Shown: positions 1 to 12,735 of the stretch, piece by piece
Position numbering within the stretch: position 1 is the first letter of the stretch
How the letters are laid out: every line of letters starts with the position of its first letter
Source: Pseudisothecium myosuroides
Lineage: Eukaryota; Streptophyta; Bryopsida; Hypnales; Lembophyllaceae
Direction: 5' to 3'
Assembly: GCA_951799445.1 (NCBI GenBank)
Contig: OX637292.1
Span: forward strand, 16,991,296-17,055,295
Length of the DNA stretch: 64,000 bases
Translations under genes and position numbers: made by a program
Notes under the pieces: generated by a model
What the model saw: the letters and a program-made list of their open reading frames with translations, nothing else
Databases searched by the model: none
Told to the model about the DNA's origin: nothing

Positions 1-1009
1 AGTAGCAATGCTGCACCGACAGTGCCTGCTATTGGAGCCGCGGCCAAAGACTTGGAATCATAGACGAAAATTTGCAGAGGACGAACCCTGCCGATACTTG
101 TAGTATCGCCATGCGACAAAACTCTAGGATTGGAAGGAGAGACATTACTTCCCCGAATTTGTGACCGCTCTCCTGAAAAAACACTTCTTCCCAAGTCCAA
201 GTGAAGAAAATGAAGCAACGCGCCAGGGCACGATTAACGATGATGCCAAAGTCCATAAGAGTGGGGCAGTCGGTGCCACCAACACCACCAATGTCACGAG
301 TAACATCCGATATGGTGGGAGTACTTCTCTTCTCCAATCATCCTCCGGTAAGCTTCGACCAAGTTCTCCAGCAATTTTTATAATTCTAGGAAAAAAATGT
401 TTTAAATCATCAAGGCATGGAATTTGAGGTACATGTTTACATTGGTGCTCATTTTCTTAAAAGTTGTTTAATGCATACACTTCTCGTTACTGTCCACGGG
501 GATTACACTTTTCCCGTGCAAATGTCCAGGTGACAACATCGATAAACAAGGCCACAACCAACCTGTTGAGCTTCGCCAAAGTTGTCATGCAGGAGAACAT
601 CGTCGCAGATTGTGGGCGCTAGATTACCCACCCTTGGTAATAAAGCGAACACGACCAGGTTCTTAGCTTTTATCCACTTTTTAATTTAAGGGGGTGTTAT
701 AAGCACGGTCCACTGTGCCTTCCAAGCAATGGATCTTTTTGCTAACGTTTCCTAAGTGTCGTGGATGGGCAAAAAAAATGCCTAGAGATGCATGCGGTGA
801 CTTTCAAGCTAACTGCCAATGATCAGGGGTTGCGGTGATTTAACGGTGAAATTCTAACTTTTTCACTATCTATCCTATGTCTAGGATTGACTGGATAGTT
901 GGCGTCATTTCTAACGTCCCTAACTATGTGAAATGAGAACCCCTATGTTCCTTCTATGAATCCCTAAGACTATCTTTGGTTATATAACATTCCACCTGGA
1001 AATTCTACT
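1..1009. other. Intergenic, no gene recognised
   Basis: Short open frames on both strands near 29-430 do not resemble any family I know, and their codon use looks unstructured. Nothing supports an RNA gene. The edge of a feature starting left of the window cannot be excluded. Confidence 0.4.
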
Positions 1010-1570
1010 TCGAAAGACTAACCCTAAATTTTAACTTCTACACTGAATTTTGACTTCTAAATGTAACTCTAGATTTTTACTCCTTTGACTTAATTCTAAA
1101 TTTTAACCTCCAAGTTTGACTCTATGTTTTAACTTTTAACTAAGTTTTTACTTCTAAACTATGCTAAAATTTACCCTTTGAATTTAACTCTATGTTTTCA
1201 CTTTTATTTTCAAGGTTTTTACTTCTAAACTACTCTAAATTTTACCCTTTGAATTTAATTCTATGTTTTGACTCTTAACTCTAACATTTTACTTTCAAAA
1301 CTAATCTCAATTTTTAACTTCTAGATTTGACCCTACGTTTTCACTTTTGACTGTAGATTTTCTACTTCTAAGAACTAACTCTAAAATTTATCTTTGACCT
1401 CTAACTTTTTACATCCACTTTCAACTTTGAATTCTACTATCTAATTTTTTACTTCAAGTTTTAACCCTAAATTTTGACCCCTAATTTTAACTCCACTTCT
1501 CAATTTCACTCTAATTTTTGCCTTATAAATCTAAACCTAAATTTTACTCCCTAATTTATGAACTTCTAAA
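1010..1570. repeat. Degenerate short-period repeat, pyrimidine-rich
   Basis: The plus strand repeats, with many changes, variants of AACTCTAAATTTTGACTTCT at a loose spacing of roughly 20-30 bp over about 560 bp. There is no open frame. It reads as an old, drifted minisatellite. The TAAATTTT/CTCTAA core is loosely reminiscent of plant telomere-like repeats, but no true TTTAGGG run is present. Confidence 0.6.
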
Positions 1571-2727
1571 TCTAACTGCTAACCTATTCTAGCTAATCAC
1601 GGGCTACGGCCTAATCAAGGAAATCAAGGAAAATAATTAGGAGAAAATGCCAAAGATTAGGTTAATGGCTTACCTTATCGTTGCTAGTGTTGGAAATAAC
1701 CTCATCCACATGTCCATGTGCATCCTCGTCCATAGTACTCCCTTGGTTATTTCTTTTCTTTTCAAAGCTCATCACTTATTTTAAAAAATATTACTCTTTT
1801 TAGAATCTAACCTCTTTCCTTCCCCCCCCCTTTTTTTTCTCTTTTCTTCTTCTACAATACTACTATTCCATCAAGTATATTGATGGCATGCTTGCAACTC
1901 GAACTCCAAAACCCAAGACAATTCATAGTCTCTCCTACCCCCTTACGCCTTCCTACTTTTTGTCATACTAATCTTTCTTTTAATGGTCACCAAGCTTTCC
2001 CGAGATTTTCTCCTAGGTCTACCTAACCCTAGGTCTACCTAAACCTAGGTCTAGGATAGTATTGATCGTCTCTCTCACCTCATCTCCTATTTCATTCTAT
2101 TCTCCTCTAACCTTCCTCCATTGTGTGTAGGTGTGATTTTCTTGTTGGTGAGAGTTGGAATTTGCATATGTAGAGGTATAGTGGTGCACCTCTTTTTCTC
2201 CCTCCTCCCTTTCTGTTTTAGGCTTCTAAACCTCTATTCCTACTCAGCTTAGTGGTAGGTTAATCCAATAATTTTTTTAGGGAGGCAAGAAAACCAAAAA
2301 AAAAAAGAACAAGTTGAGTAGCCTCCCGGCCCAAGCTCCTGCTTGGCCGCCCCGGCTCCCTGGTTGGCCGAAACTGGCTGGGTGGTCGGGTTTGTTTTTT
2401 AATTATTATTAATTTTTTTTTTAATATTAATTTTTTTTTCTGAACTGGTTTCCGACTGTTTTTTCGACTGCTTTCTGATCTGGTTTTCCGACTGGTTTCT
2501 AGTTGGTTCTGATCTAGTTTTCCGAACTAGTTTTCTAGACTAGTTCTCTAAACTAAAGAAAAGACTGAACCTTGCTTAAAAACTAGGAAAAAACTAGATC
2601 TTTGCTCTAAAAACTAAGGAAAAAAGACTGGACTTTTACTAAACTTGGATAATACGGAACTTGCAAATGCTAGATATCTTGGAAGCTAAACTCTGGACAT
2701 TTCCAAAAAAGTCTTGGAAACTAGACT
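1571..2727. other. Intergenic, low complexity
   Basis: No coding region recognised. It contains C- and T-homopolymer runs (about 1822-1840), poly-T/AATT tracts (2395-2445) and drifting repeats of the type 'actggttttctga' at 2450-2560. Nothing else supported. Confidence 0.5.
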
Positions 2728-3460
2728 TTGGAACTAAGAACTAGGGAGGTTCAAAGCTTCGCCAAAAAGTTGGATTTAACACCAACTTTAGGACTTTGTG
2801 GCATTCCGGGAATTCAAAGCTTCGCCGTCCGGGCCGTTTTAACACACACTGTAGGACTTTTCGTAGTCTCAAGTTTAAAGCTTCGCCATCCTACGAAGGG
2901 TCCACACAACAAGGGAGACTTTAGAAGAAGGTAGGAAAACACACTCTAAAGAAAACACATAAAAAAATCAAAGCTTCGCCATCCCGGAAGGGGGGCCACT
3001 CAACGAGAGAGAAGTTAGAAGAAGGTGGGGCAAAAACACTTAAGAAATACACAACAAGTTAGGACAGGAGGTAATACAACAAACTCACACTCTAAAGACC
3101 CCCCAAAGCGGCATTGCTAAGATACGGTGGGGAAATGCTCTAGGGTTACTGCAAGATCCAAAAAGACTCCTAGAACCACCAAAACTAGCTCACAAGGGCA
3201 CAAGGACACACAAAGTATAGAATAACCGCTCGACTCACAACAAGAGCACAAAGAGTACACAAGGCAAGATAGAAGGACCCCCGAGGACCTTCAAAGCTTG
3301 AAATGCAACAACAATGGAGCCAAAAGTGCTCCAAAAACAACGTAGAGTTTATTGGCTTCAAACGCCAAAATATTCAAAATAACTTACATCCACGGACCCA
3401 AAACAAGAATTGAGGGTGTTCTAGAGAGATAAATGGGGCCCTTATATAGGTTTCCAAAGG
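2728..3460 (-). mobile_element. Possible LTR (R-U5-like) fragment
   Basis: Read on the minus strand there is a TATA-like box (plus 3443-3449, TATATAAG sense). About 90 bp downstream is an AATAAA signal (plus 3348-3353), followed by a long non-coding stretch ending near 2730. Promoter and poly(A) signal so close together are typical of a retrotransposon LTR, whose transcript starts and ends in the same repeat. I found no primer-binding site, no second LTR and no clear TG...CA ends, so this is a candidate solo LTR or fragment only. Confidence 0.3.
2752..2980. repeat. Four copies of CAAAGCTTCGCC
   Basis: CAAAGCTTCGCC occurs at 2752-2763, 2815-2826 and 2969-2980, and with one change (TAAAGCTTCGCC) at 2876-2887. 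Start-to-start spacing is 63, 61 and 93 bp. The sequence between copies is partly related (for example 'acaccaactttaggacttt' and 'acacactgtaggacttt'), so this is a drifted tandem repeat of about 62 bp within the LTR-like stretch. Confidence 0.75.
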
Positions 3461-3959
3461 CCCACCCCTCCCTCTAAAGTTCTAAGGTAACCTTATCAAT
3501 TTCGATTTTCATCCTCATCCTCAAAGATTTTCATCCTAATCCCTAAAAAACAATTTCTATCATCTATGTTGAATTGACATCTTAACTTTTGAAGATTAAT
3601 TCCAATTGCCAAACGGATTGCGCCGTTGGTTCCAGATCATCATGTTTCGTCATTGACTCCCGTACCCCCCATATCAAGACCAAAAACCCATCATAGGCTA
3701 ATTTAGTTTTAAATCCAAGTCGTGGTAAAATCTTAAATCTTGGGGGTCTCCTATTTTGAGAAAAGTAATTAGCTTGGGGGTCTTCTAATTTGCAAAAGAG
3801 TCGGAAAGGACTCTTGGTTGACTTCATTTCACCATCATATGGTCTCGGAATGCCGATCAACGTCGCATGGACCCCACCAAGTAGTTAATTTCTGAGGAAT
3901 CTTGCCGGTTCGGGTGCTTGCCGCTATCAGAATGTCGTGAAACTTCATGGAGCGCATTA
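3461..3959. other. Intergenic, no gene recognised
   Basis: Mixed-composition DNA between the LTR-like stretch and the first TTAA element. The open frame on the minus strand at 3582-3860 has no recognisable motif. Confidence 0.45.
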
Positions 3960-3963
3960 TTAA

Positions 3964-4878
3964 CCCCTAAAGTTCTGAGGCCTATTTTCTATCAAAAAAC
4001 ACTCAAAACAACCATTTCTATAGCAAAGAGTAAAAAAAAAATTTAATTGTTTTTTTCACATCTAACCATAGGATCTTACACCTAATTGGTATGAGAATGT
4101 GTGGAAAAAATTTCAGAATTTTTGACCACACAAATTGCAAGATATCTGCGTTTAAAGTGGAAAAAACAAGTTTTTAAGCACATTGCGGGACCAGATTTTT
4201 TGACTTTAAACATTTTTAACTTAAAATTTTTGCACTACAGCGTTTTGAGCTTTAAATCTTTATAGTGGAGAATTGAGTTGAGATTCTAGGAAAAAAAAAA
4301 TTCAAAAAAACTTAATTATCATTCTTAAAAAAATTGTTAAGTAGAAGTAGGTACAAGATAGAAGGAAAATCTAAAATATTCATATATTTTAGATGGAATT
4401 TAAATGCACTAATCCCAATGGTGAGATTGTTCTAGCAAGTAAACTTAACTATTCAAAAAAAAAAAAATTGAAAAATTACAAAAATTGCATTCCGAAATGC
4501 ATCCTACAAGTTATTTTTTTCAAGAAGATGCTCTAACTGCCCGAAAAACAAGAATGTCCATAACTTCCTCATAACGAATCCAAATGAGATGAATCAAAGC
4601 TTTCCAGATAGACAAAAATATAATCTATGAGAAAAAAAATATTTAAAAAAAAATTAAAAATTTTGCAAAATTTTTTTGCTGCCCCCCGTCCCCACGCATT
4701 ACAAGAAATGGCATAATTTCTTGCTCAAAGGTCCGATTTCAATTTTTTTTTCTGCCACGTACTTCTATCAATTCTTCATGTTCACAAAAAGTTTCAAAAA
4801 ATTGGGAGAAAATTTCAACCCGTAGGTACCTGCCCCAAGTCCCATTTGTCCCCCGAACGGACAATGGTCCTTTAGGGG
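3964..4878. mobile_element. piggyBac-like MITE, copy 1 (915 bp)
   Basis: Flanked on both sides by TTAA (3960-3963 and 4879-4882). The ends are CCCCTAAAGTTCTGAGG and the complement of CCCCTAAAGGACCATTG, so the terminal inverted repeat begins CCCCTAAAG. There is no coding capacity. The body contains modules shared with the copies at 33177, 34976 and 42254: a 'GCAAGATATCTGCGTTTAAAG' type segment, 'GTTAAGTAGAAGTAGGTAC', and a 'CCATAACTT...CCAAATGA' segment. A TTAA duplication with CCCnTA-type ends is diagnostic of the piggyBac superfamily. Confidence 0.85.
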
Positions 4879-4882
4879 TTAA

Positions 4883-6548
4883 CATAAAACAAGCTAATCT
4901 AATTTTTAGTGAGATTTTATTGTAACCTAGGTAATTTCCATGAAATTCCCGTTGGAGGTTAGAATAGTTGACCACCCGCAAAAGGTTCTTCTGCAAGTTG
5001 GAGGATGTCAGGATTTTCCGTGGTCCTCTCAGGGAGTCGCATGAAAGACGTGTAGGTGCGTTTTCGTACCTAGCTCAATTGGTCACTGGAGATTAAAACT
5101 GGCCATCTTTTTGAATTGGAGATAGTGCGGGAATCTTCTGCGAGTGAAGAAAACTTGGAGAATCGATTTCACCGTTGGACTCCTGGCATGGGATTTACCC
5201 TAGAACACCATCCTTGGGTTGTAGATTCCTCCACGACCCTGTCTTGTGTTAGTGGCTCTTACATGCTAACAATCGGGAGTTGGGGAATTCATCGATCTAA
5301 TGGGGAATTCTAAACCTAATACTAGGATCCGACCTAGTGGCCTCGTCGTGGATCCCTTGAACCGACTTAGCCATGAATTGTCACATTCGTGGTGGGATTT
5401 AGCCCTTTTGGGGCTATGTGACTCAAATCCTCCAAATCTAGCCATCTCGTTATTTCTATCCTATTTTTAGGCGAGATTTGGAGGGATTCTAACTACAAAT
5501 ATAAATCTAGACCAAATACTATAATGGGTATGATGCAATCCTATTCTGGTTTTACACTCTTTTTATGGCTTTTTGTATACTTTTATCATCTTTAAATTGC
5601 AAATTTCCAAAAAAAATTATTCTACAAGTCCCAAGTGACAAATTGGGAACTCACACATATTTACAAATCCAGAAGACTGTTGTACCGAAGGTGAAGAAAT
5701 CATGGACACCAAGGAAGAAAAAAGAGGCCTCAGCATTCCAGAAGGACGACAATTTGGAGCGGAATACGCTACCTTTGGCAAAAGCACAGAAGCCTCAAGC
5801 TCCATGCAAGAAGAAGGATGTCCTGCCATCATCTCAAAGTTTAGGACCAACGAATTGTCAGCAATTATCATGTAGTTATTATTGTTTCATGGGTGCGTAC
5901 GTTAATTTGCAAATTATCGCATCGTTACAATGCACACGATTACTGCAAAGAAATGGTACTACTTTGAAATTCATATTAACTATATAACTTCTATACGTTA
6001 ATCACAAGTGCGCAAAATACACAAATTATGCACAAAAATTTACATTCTTTGTCGTGTATTTTTTGTGCATTGAAGGACACGAAAAATCCATGACAACAAT
6101 GTCATTGGAGTCATCACTGCAATAATGCTTATTATCTGGTATCAATTAATGTTCCAAAAAGTATTTTTAATGTTCAATTGTTGATCACATTCTAATTTTA
6201 AAAAATTCTTAACTAAATTTCTGGAATTTCGAACTGAATTCATCATTCATCAATATTGTAGGCCATCAAGTTATACTTGAACTAAATCCATCAATAGGCC
6301 ACCAAGAAACTTGATAGCGTAGTGAAAGAATTACTTCATTGTAGCTTGAATTGATTCCATGACTAGGCCACCAAGAAACTTGGTAACATAGTGATGGAAT
6401 CTCTTCATTGGTAGTTGGTGAGAGTTGAGGGTGGAGAGGCCCTCTTTATAGTAAAATTCAGTCTATGAACACTCAAAAGATATGGGACAACTTGAAGTTG
6501 AGAGCTTGACTTCTTATAGTCAAGTTGTTTTGAAAATGTATAGATCGT
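4883..6548. other. Intergenic, minor repeats
   Basis: No gene recognised. A Lys-rich open frame at 5565-5987 (+) has no known domain and is probably chance or transposon-derived. AGGCCACCAAGAAACTTG occurs twice, at 6296 and 6365 (69 bp apart), with a partial third copy at 6260, a small tandem duplication. Confidence 0.45.
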
Positions 6549-6910
6549 GTTCAAAGTAGAAATTCAGACCTCAGTTTGGCATAGTAAAGTACCTTTTTCT
6601 TAAAAACTTTGAACTAATAAAAGTTGGTAAATGAATCTAGCTTTCATCTTCAAAAATCCGTTTGAGATTTAGAGCCTCCAATCAAAAGTTATGGACAAAA
6701 TTCAAAGGCAATGTTTGAAAATGTCAAAAAAATGTCTCTTCCAACCCGTCTCTGAATTTTGTCTATAACTTTTGACTAGAGACTCTAAATCTCAAACGGA
6801 TTTTTGGAGATGAAATCTATCTTAATTTAATAACTTTTCTTAGTTCAAAGTTTTTTGAGAAAAGTTATTCTTCTATGCCTAAATGAAGTCTGAACTTCTA
6901 CTTTGAATAC
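6549..6910. repeat. Imperfect inverted repeat, arms about 160 bp
   Basis: The left arm (about 6549-6705) and right arm (about 6752-6910) are reverse complements with scattered mismatches. For example TCAAAGTAGAAATTCAGAC is mirrored by GTCTGAACTTCTACTTTGA, and AAAAATCCGTTTGAGATTTA is matched perfectly. The spacer is about 46 bp. No coding. One arm-like copy also lies inside the CACTA element at about 44585-44740, so the unit is mobile or belongs to a CACTA-derived repeat. Confidence 0.8.
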
Positions 6911-7935
6911 AATTCCTGCTGCTTTTCAATTGACTTAATATTGAAATTATGAAAAATAAAAAAATGCAATGTTAGTACAACAACTATGCATGGACATGAT
7001 GTTGTGTGATTATTGCACTAACTTAATATGTCTTAGAAAAGCACTAATGCTGCACGAAGTTAGTCACCCATCACTAAACCACTGAAGTCGTACATATTTC
7101 ATCATGCATAGTTATCGTGCAACTTTAGTACTTCAAACTCAAATATGAATGACATGCCTCAACTGCATGGTATTAATGAATGTCATTATCATGTTGTAAC
7201 AATGTTTCTAAATGAATGAATGTAATACGAAAGCAATGCTTGACGATAATCGTGCGATTACTGTTGACATTTCGTGGCAGAGGAACTTTGTGATGATGCC
7301 AAGCGGGGGAGGAGGCACAACTTCAATGTTTGCCGACGGTGAAGAAGGTCTATACCCCAACATGCATAAAAATAATTCATGACGGCAATGACGGTGGGGT
7401 ACAAATGCCAATTGCCAATTTGCAGACGAAATGCGTGAAGCCGAGAAAACGGAAGGAGACTCCGGTCAGTGGACAACTGCCGCCAACTCTAGTAGCCAGA
7501 AAGAGCAGGGCGAAGAAGTCCACGACATTGGTAGCAGGAGAAGGTGACTGGCACGAGAATGCAGTCACAGAGCTTGAAGTCTTGCATCATAACGGGTCGC
7601 CTTCGATAGACAAGACTATTCAAGAAAATGATAAATGAACCTCCTACAACGGCACAAAATTAACTTGTATGCTTTGTTTATTTCTACTGCATAGGGGATG
7701 TACTAAACCTTCATGGTTTTTGGAAACATTGTGCAGGCCGAAAGAAGGCAAGGGCTACAAGGGAAGAAAAAGGGAAAGGCCCTGCACTAGTGAATCGATG
7801 AAAGCCCCGGCCCGGCACTAGTAACCTCCGACCAATATCCCAGAAAATGTCGTGGGAGGAGTGACAACCAGGGCCCGGAAGGCTTTCAACTTTGAGCTAC
7901 AACAGAAGGCTGATGTTGATGTAGATATCTAGGAG
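6911..7935. other. Intergenic / upstream part of decayed piggyBac
   Basis: Contains a 102-codon Lys/Arg-rich open frame at 7330-7638 (+) and further broken coding-like sequence to 7930. It could be the eroded N-terminal part of the transposase that follows, since the intact relative at 60-64 kb also has a long basic N-terminal region, but I see no direct residue match. Confidence 0.35.
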
Positions 7936-10499
7936 GTGTTACAACACTACCAAACATTTAAGTCACGTCAAACATGCAATAGTATGGGCACCCGCAGTAT
8001 AAGCTTATGGAACGACTTGTTGGCGGATCCGACCTGGAGATCGGTCACACCTTTGTCCGACAGTCCAATCCACCATATTGTTCCGCCGAAACCCATCCCA
8101 GAGTCTGAGGTTGCCAATGCAGATGGTGGCAGTGGACACAAGCAGTGGAATGTTGAACGGGCAGGGTGGGCGATATTGATTCCGAACAGGTTCCTCTCAG
8201 AGTCGTCATTCCATACCGGCTATACTCCAACCTAAACGTTTGGGAGCATTGTAGCTGAGTATGTCCATGGCACAACTGCCAAGGCTATGGTACTTTGCAA
8301 AGTAGGTGGATTTCCTTCGCCCATGCACTTCCCCACTGAGAATGTGCATATCGCTCTTGGTCCACACATGTGGGCCGAGGGTAGTGAAGGCGGTCATAGC
8401 TATAGATGGGCCACACGTCAGCATTGCTTCAGTCCGCGTACTAAGGCGACAGTTCCTGAAGAGGAGAGTGGAATGGATGGGCCTCACGTCAACATTGCTT
8501 CAGTCCGCGTGCTAAGGCGATAGTTCCTGAAGAGGAGAGTGGAATGGAAGGTGACACTGAGATACTAAGAGAACATATGGCACAACAGAAGATTTTTGCG
8601 GATCGCCCAATATCCGAATATAAGGTGCCATCAGATGTAGAAGGACCTGATGGGACGCAAGATTCAACAACACGATCAACCTTCCCAAAGGTGAGCACAA
8701 TTCTTCTTCATTACATGGTCGTTGATGATGCGAACATGGTTGATGACAACGCACCTTTCTTGGATGACGATGATGGAAGTTCATTGGGTTCAAACTAGAT
8801 TCCTACTTTCCAGGATGTCCTCGAAAGTTCTGATGAGGATCCAGGCGACTACGTCCCTCCGAAAAGACCAGTACCGGCCGACTTTGAGGATTGGTGGCAG
8901 AGTGCCCAATCATAAGCCAATTCGTTTAGCCCTAAATCAATTGCAGGCGTTTTATCATGTAGAGTCCTGGAATTCGGATAGCATTACCTTACTTGGAAGC
9001 AGGGATATCTTCTGCAGACCTACTCCAGGATTTAGGCTTCCACCTGAGTCAGAACTTCCAGAGCCCGAGTTAGTGTTCAATATATATTGGACTGACGAAA
9101 TCCTTGCCCGAATTGTGCTCAAAACCAACCAATATGCTCGAGCTGACATTTGTGTACATGTACATGAGGCTCCGCGGACAAAAGGGGGGCCGAAGTAGAA
9201 AGACATGTCCATAAAAGAGCTTCGTGCTTGGCTTGGAATTTGTATACTAATCGATATGAAGAGGTTACCTTGTACTAGTATTGGATGCAAAGTGAGGGCT
9301 TCATTTATTGTAAATTCATTGCAAAGGTGATGACTCTTGCTAGATGGGAGCAGATACTAAGATGTCTACACTTAATAGATAATAAAGAGGTTGTACGAGA
9401 TGTAAAATTGAAACAGTTTGATAGGATAGCAAAAACGCGATGGGTCATAGAAATGTTCGTGAAGGTTTCGAAGGAAATTTACAATCTGGAGCGTGAGATC
9501 ACAGTAGATAAGTGCGTAGTTCCCTACAAGGGTCGATATTGTTTTATTCGGCAATTTATGCCTGACAAACCAGTCAAATTTGGGATTAAATGTTGGGTCT
9601 TAGCTAGCTCGAAGTCCAAGTTTGTCTCAAACATAGAAGTCTATCTGGATGAAGGTACAGGTGCTAGTGAACACGGGTTAGGGTACCACGTTGTCTTACG
9701 AATGGTAGCGGGGCTTGAGCAACGCTTTCATTGTCTGGTCGTTGACAACTTATTCGCTAGTGTGAACCTTTTCCATGAGCTCATAGTACTCGGCATGTGG
9801 GCTACTAGAACAGTGCGTCAGTCTAGTAAAAAAATGCCTTTCGGGCTTTACCGCCCAAGCAATAATGCTGTGAGAAGGTCTATGCTCATCCACACCCATG
9901 CTCATAAACAGATGGGAGTTATCTCTTGGCAAGACAAGAAGCTTGTGACTCTATTGAGCACAGCTGCTCCCCCTTGGGAGCCCGAGGCTATTGTACCTCG
10001 TAGGATTTCAGGCATGAAGGGTCAACTAAAGGTACCATCTTCCTCCGTTCATATCCAGTATCAGGAGTATATGAGAAGAGTGGATGTTTCAAATCAACTG
10101 TGTTCCGCTTACTTATGCCAGTTGAGAAGCCACAAATGGTGGCATAAGCTTTTATTTTTTGTAATTGACCAAAGCATGGTCAATTCCTACGTAGTATATT
10201 GTTCGCAGATGGAGGACCTCAGGTTGAAAGTCCTCACGCACATGCAGTTTCAAATTGCCATTGGAAAGCATTTAGTAAGTAGTTGGGCAGAAGTTCGTTC
10301 TCAGAAAGGAGCCCAATTCCGTGTACGTTGAAGAAGGCCTGATCCTGTGCATTCCCACTAGCAATCAAGACTAAAACGTCGGTGCATCGAATGCGGACGT
10401 ATTGGTCGTTGGTATTGTCCAGCATGTGGTTACCACTGGATGTGTCCTCAGAAGTGCTACCATGTTGTTCACAAACAGTTAAATCTATCTAGATATTGA
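7936..10499 (+). pseudogene. piggyBac transposase pseudogene
   Basis: Relic of a DDE_Tnp_1_7 (piggyBac/PGBD) transposase, which cuts and pastes DNA at TTAA. Homology to the copy at 60377-63886 runs from the 'GWAILIPNRFLS...GYTPT' block (8166-8232), through 'ESWNSDSITLLGSRD' (about 8962-9006) and 'NIYWTDEILARIV', to the catalytic core and a Cys-rich tail. First Asp is in EITVDK (D codon about 9507), second in CLVVDN, third in RVDVSNQ, where the second Asp of the usual DxxD has become Asn. The tail 'RCIECGRIGRWYC...CGYHWMC' carries the zinc-binding Cys pairs. Lesions: TAA at 8233, TAG at 9196, a frameshift near 9275, TGA at 10329, TAG at 10362, plus an internal 71-bp duplication. Final stop at 10497-10499. 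Not functional. Confidence 0.9.
8405..8546. repeat. 71-bp tandem duplication
   Basis: Two consecutive copies, 8405-8475 and 8476-8546, beginning GATGGGCC and ending GAGAGTGGAAT, differing at only a few sites. It lies inside the decayed piggyBac reading frame and adds to its disruption (71 is not a multiple of 3). Confidence 0.9.
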
Positions 10500-12735
10500 T
10501 GAAGGTGTGGTTTTACATCCTTGTTTGAATGTCTCAAGTACAGAACAAGAAGCGGTCCAAGAAAGTCTTTGAATGGGATGCTTCTATGCTCTGCCATACA
10601 CCAAAGCAAGGCAGTAGCAACTGTGTACCTCAACCAATAGTACGTCACACTTGCTGAAGACTGGCCTTGTAGAAAAGGCATTTTTCAAAGTTTTGGTCAA
10701 TGTTTCAGTGATCAGAGAAGAATTTCGGAGCACATCGGAACTGTGACCATCACTATAGTGTTGGAGTGCTTTGATCTTTGATGCCTACAAGTGCAGATGA
10801 ACAATGTATTGTAGGCTTAGCTTTTTGATGACCGTGGCAATGCCATTTTGACATTACGTGACTCCTATTTCTTATGACTCTTTTGAAGCACACATGCCGT
10901 TCTGAATTTAGCAGAAGCTATAAACTTTTTTGTGACTATCGAACTCATGATGTGACAATTGTTCTCTGTTGTTTTTTGGGGTGCTGCGAGAATTTGGTAG
11001 GAGTTTTCAAAGTTCCGTAAGCAATAATGGTGACTTAGAACATAATGAAGAGGAGATGGGGCTGTCAACCAATGAAGGAAAGAAGTAGACCCAATAGCAA
11101 AATAAATAGACTAATTTCTTGTAGATTTTAAAATGCCTCCTTGCCGTTGCTATGTAGTCAGTCATTCAGTCGAAGGCAGTTGAAGGTGGTGTTGTAATTC
11201 AGCTGAATGTGGCTGCTCAACCGTTCTTATCTAACTACTAGCGTACCATTGGCTGCTGGAAACTTGGCACGGGGCGTCCTGTATTACAATAATCAAAATA
11301 CAGGTTCTACAAGTTCACAAAATGATCGTCAAACTAGCACAAACTTGTCCTTTGGTACACACGGAATTTGCATGGCGGTCTATAAAGCGACATTGCTACC
11401 CGTCCTGACCCGCACACTTCAATGTAAACCGCCTATTTCTACTGTCCTCGAAGCTCTTGTCAATGCATTCATACGCTAAATTTTTTCAACCTCAATCGCT
11501 TACTGAAAAATTAGGCCGCTTGCACTCCATACTTCCCTGGCCACCTAGTAAGACTCAAAAAAAAATTGGACCAATATGACACTTTCTGCCTACAGTAAAT
11601 GGTACTTGTATTTCTGCACGTGATTTGTATAGTCAGCATATAAACCCAAGCAACATCCTTTAGGGGTTAAGGGAAACAAAACCCAACAAATTTTATTAAA
11701 AATGAACATTTGATGAAAAAGATACAATCCCCCAAAGTTGCAGCACGACAATGCAATGTGCTGAACTCAAATTGAACCTGTGAACTTTGAATGGCTCATA
11801 CAAACTCAATTCGTCTTGGATTGATCTGAAAATTTTACCACACAAATTAGAGTAGTATGCACAACTTTTACAACAAGTTTTATTAAATTTGGACATCGGA
11901 TGCAAAAGTTAGAGGACTTCAAATTGGACTGTAACAGTGTGCAAGGACACTTTTTGTCCCCTTCGTCCTGCAGGGTTAAGCCTATGATTCACACGGTAAT
12001 GCAAAAGGATGATTCTGAGGGTCACCCCTTCATCCTTTAAGGGTTAAGGTTAGACACATTCGAGTTCAAAGGCCTAAAGTCAACTTTGAAAATTCTTAGT
12101 TCTTGCATGTTTTATCCAAAAATTCTTATTCTTTTCTGAAAATTCATGATTTCCCAATACGACAAATCTAACAATAAAAACATTTTTTCTCGGAAAATGT
12201 CTCTACACTTGAGTGAATTCCTTACTTTTAACGGTTTCCGGTGTTATCACCGAACTTATGATAGAAGTACTCAATCACAACATCCAGATCGACAAATAAA
12301 GACACATTTCAAAAAAGTTCGGTAGAGACAACATTAATTTACTGAAGCTACTGATTCGAATAGGTAAAAATATAAATAAAGTAAAACAATATGAAAGAGA
12401 TATTATAAAAAGTACACAGAAGTGTCAAGAACCAGCCCAAGGTAAATCACCCAAAATACGAGCTTCAAGGCAATTAAACCCAGTCCAATCCTTGATGGCA
12501 AACAAAGCATATATCCTTCCAATCCTGTCTATACGCTATATTCTGAAAAAAAGGCCACACCACAGCTGCGCCAACCGATTGATATAGGAAACGGTTGGTT
12601 CAGAGTGGTTACAAAATATGACCAACAGACACTCCGTTCTTACTGAAATACAAATGCACACCTAAATATCGGTAGCCTGGATAATATGACCTCCAGATTC
12701 TGCAATCGCTAATACTTTGCTCCCCGCTCGCAAAA
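10500..12735. other. Intergenic with TTAA-type end remnants
   Basis: No gene recognised between the piggyBac pseudogene and the AGO1 stop codon. An end-like ATCCTTTAGGGG followed by TTAA lies at 11655-11670. It matches the right termini of the MITEs and could be the right end of the piggyBac copy to the left. Further TTAA motifs next to GGG occur at 11976-11979 and 12044-12047, suggesting eroded elements. The 3' UTR of AGO1 must occupy the right part (below 12736), but its end cannot be fixed. Confidence 0.45.

Noticed and set aside
1..430. Possible partial gene at the left window edge
   Set aside because: Overlapping frames on both strands with no recognisable domain, and no splice-site arrangement supporting an exon.
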